Positions 63,082 through 64,000 of a DNA stretch of 64,000 nt are shown piece after piece. Below the pieces are notes generated by a model, which did not search any database, had not been told where the DNA came from, and worked only from the letters and a program-made list of their open reading frames with translations. The position numbers and the translations under genes were made by a program. Numbering within the stretch: position 1 is the first letter of the stretch; each line of letters begins with the position of its first letter. Where the stretch lies: positions 1 to 64,000 of the forward strand of contig NZ_JAHZBQ010000004.1 of the NCBI RefSeq assembly GCF_019423325.1, read 5' to 3'. The stretch comes from Campylobacter sp. Its GTDB lineage: Bacteria; Campylobacterota; Campylobacteria; Campylobacterales; Campylobacteraceae.

Positions 63082-64000
63082 TTAAAATATCGAAAACATA
63101 AATGACAAAACGAATAATACTAATAATCCGAATAGCATATTTGGACGTTGAAATTTATTCGCCGCTTTTAATTCCGATCCCGGGATTACCGGAATTACGG
63201 TTGCCAGTGCTGCGACCGGACCTCCCGTGAGATAGTATTGCATCATAGCGCTACCGCCGGCAGCCATAACGGCTAATGATAATGGTGTCGCCGTGCCTAG
63301 CGAAAGAGCGGCTTGCAAAAATGGTATGGTTATGGCTACTGATGCAGCATTACTTTGAGTTACAAAACCTGCTAACGCCGATACTATTAGCATACTTTGT
63401 ATAGGCGCATGAGTTAGCATCGGGGTAAAAATTTGACCGATAAGATCGGCTAATCCAATTTGCTTTATAACGCCGCTCATAAATAAAAAACCTATCGTAG
63501 CTACAAGTGGAGTAGCTATCTTGCCGACGCCTTCAAGCATATTTTTTTCGCCTTCTTGAAAATTTAAGACGGAAAGCAAAATTGTGATAATCGCACTTGC
63601 AATACCTACTACAAAGACTGGAAATCCTGCAATAAAGCCGATGAAAAGCACAATAAAAGGCAAAAACGCTTTCCAAACCGGAGCTTCGTCAGCCTTTGCC
63701 TCAAATTCTTTTGAAATGCGCTCGATATCCTCTTTGCTAAGCGTTGTGCCGCTTCGCATTCTTTTTAATCTAAAAAAGGCACAAGCAAAAACACAAAGTC
63801 CGACAAACGTACCTATAACGTTAATTAGTCCGAATCCGATATTTGACACCGCTACGACGGCTACTTGCGTAGGATGAGTAAAACCGCCGTAGTTGCCTAA
63901 AATACCGGCATGTCCGTGAATACCAGCGGATTTATTAGGATCTACTCCAAGCTTCACGGATGCCGTACCGGTTATGACCGCAGTAATAGCCGGTTGCGTA
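63082..64000 (-). CDS. Ion-transporter-superfamily (GntP/CitMHS-like) permease, 3' part
   Basis: The C-terminal about 306 residues of a permease; the 5' end lies beyond the window, and the frame remains open at base 64000 (the GTG at 63957 is internal). At least eight helices are visible, with an HGHAGILGNYGGFTHPTQ stretch, a re-entrant-loop-like TQSNAASVAITIPFLQ and a GGSAMMQYYLTGGPVAAL segment, which suggest an organic-acid carrier such as the GntP, CitMHS or DcuC group. It faces ttdB, so tartrate, malate or a similar acid is a fair guess. Family assignment is approximate. Confidence 0.6.
   Translation of the reverse strand, partial: TQPAITAVITGTASVKLGVDPNKSAGIHGHAGILGNYGGFTHPTQVAVVAVSNIGFGLINVIGTFVGLCVFACAFFRLKRMRSGTTLSKEDIERISKEFEAKADEAPVWKAFLPFIVLFIGFIAGFPVFVVGIASAIITILLSVLNFQEGEKNMLEGVGKIATPLVATIGFLFMSGVIKQIGLADLIGQIFTPMLTHAPIQSMLIVSALAGFVTQSNAASVAITIPFLQAALSLGTATPLSLAVMAAGGSAMMQYYLTGGPVAALATVIPVIPGSELKAANKFQRPNMLFGLLVLFVLSFMFSIF

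Noticed and set aside
1..64000. tRNA, rRNA, CRISPR arrays, insertion sequences or prophage
   Set aside because: I looked for tRNA T-loop patterns, regular direct repeats with spacers, transposase motifs and integrase genes and found none. The tandem and dispersed AATT repeats do not have CRISPR spacing.

Overview
The window looks like a Campylobacter (Campylobacterota) chromosome with unusually high GC for the genus, by eye in the mid-40s percent. That suggests an oral or human-associated species of the gracilis/rectus/showae kind; the species cannot be fixed from sequence alone. The evidence is the set of anaerobic respiratory modules typical of this group: haoCA, mccABCD-ccsA1, an atypical nos operon with a Sec-exported NosZ carrying cytochrome c, dcuB, and two-subunit class I hydratases. 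No rRNA, tRNA, CRISPR array, insertion sequence or prophage was seen.

Layout. 1-8 kb: a C25 homopolymer, a TerC-family protein, an Asn-Ser-rich hypothetical protein with an amber codon near its natural start, a DUF3137 protein, a two-subunit fumarase, and divergently the haoC-haoA pair. 8-11.6 kb: a small hypothetical gene, 1.2 kb without a convincing gene, a small lipoprotein, a Sel1-repeat protein and a C15 tract. 11.6-26.6 kb: the sulfite respiration island. It holds a two-component system whose kinase carries a periplasmic c-type heme motif, the octaheme MccA with its CX15CH heme site and two copper-ligand cysteines, MccBCD, the CcsA1 heme lyase, a Cys-paired Sel1 protein, and a tight six-gene cassette (NosL-like proteins, ABC transporter, cysteine-bearing membrane protein) that I infer matures the heme-copper site. 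27-30.5 kb: a subtilisin-type autotransporter split by a frameshift. 30.7-39.3 kb: accessory genes (DUF364, RBBP9-like hydrolase, tandem paralogous membrane-anchored proteins, DUF4139 protein) and a FecCD/FecE metal-chelate ABC pair whose binding-protein gene is a pseudogene.

39.8-42.5 kb: a CooS-family protein with a long Asn-Ser and His-rich N-terminal extension and an apparent Cys-to-Asp change at one C-cluster iron ligand. 42.7-54.8 kb: the N2O respiration operon (beta-propeller protein, nosZ, B, D, G, C1, C2, H, F, L), then a 0.67-kb gap and nosY plus a second NosL-like gene. 55.1-64 kb: dcuB with an inserted loop domain, then larA-larC-larE-larB (nickel-pincer nucleotide cofactor synthesis and a hydroxyacid racemase), a DUF2809 protein, ttdAB, and the 3' end of a convergent organic-acid permease. 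Together these suggest uptake, racemisation and dehydration of hydroxydicarboxylates feeding C4-dicarboxylate respiration.

A window-wide signature is the density of AATT-centred hexamers of the RAATTY type, in intergenic palindromes and as in-frame AAT-TC codons that create Asn-Ser-rich inserts in at least six proteins. RAATTY is the methylated motif that governs DNA uptake in C. jejuni, so these may be uptake-type sequences that have spread even into coding regions.
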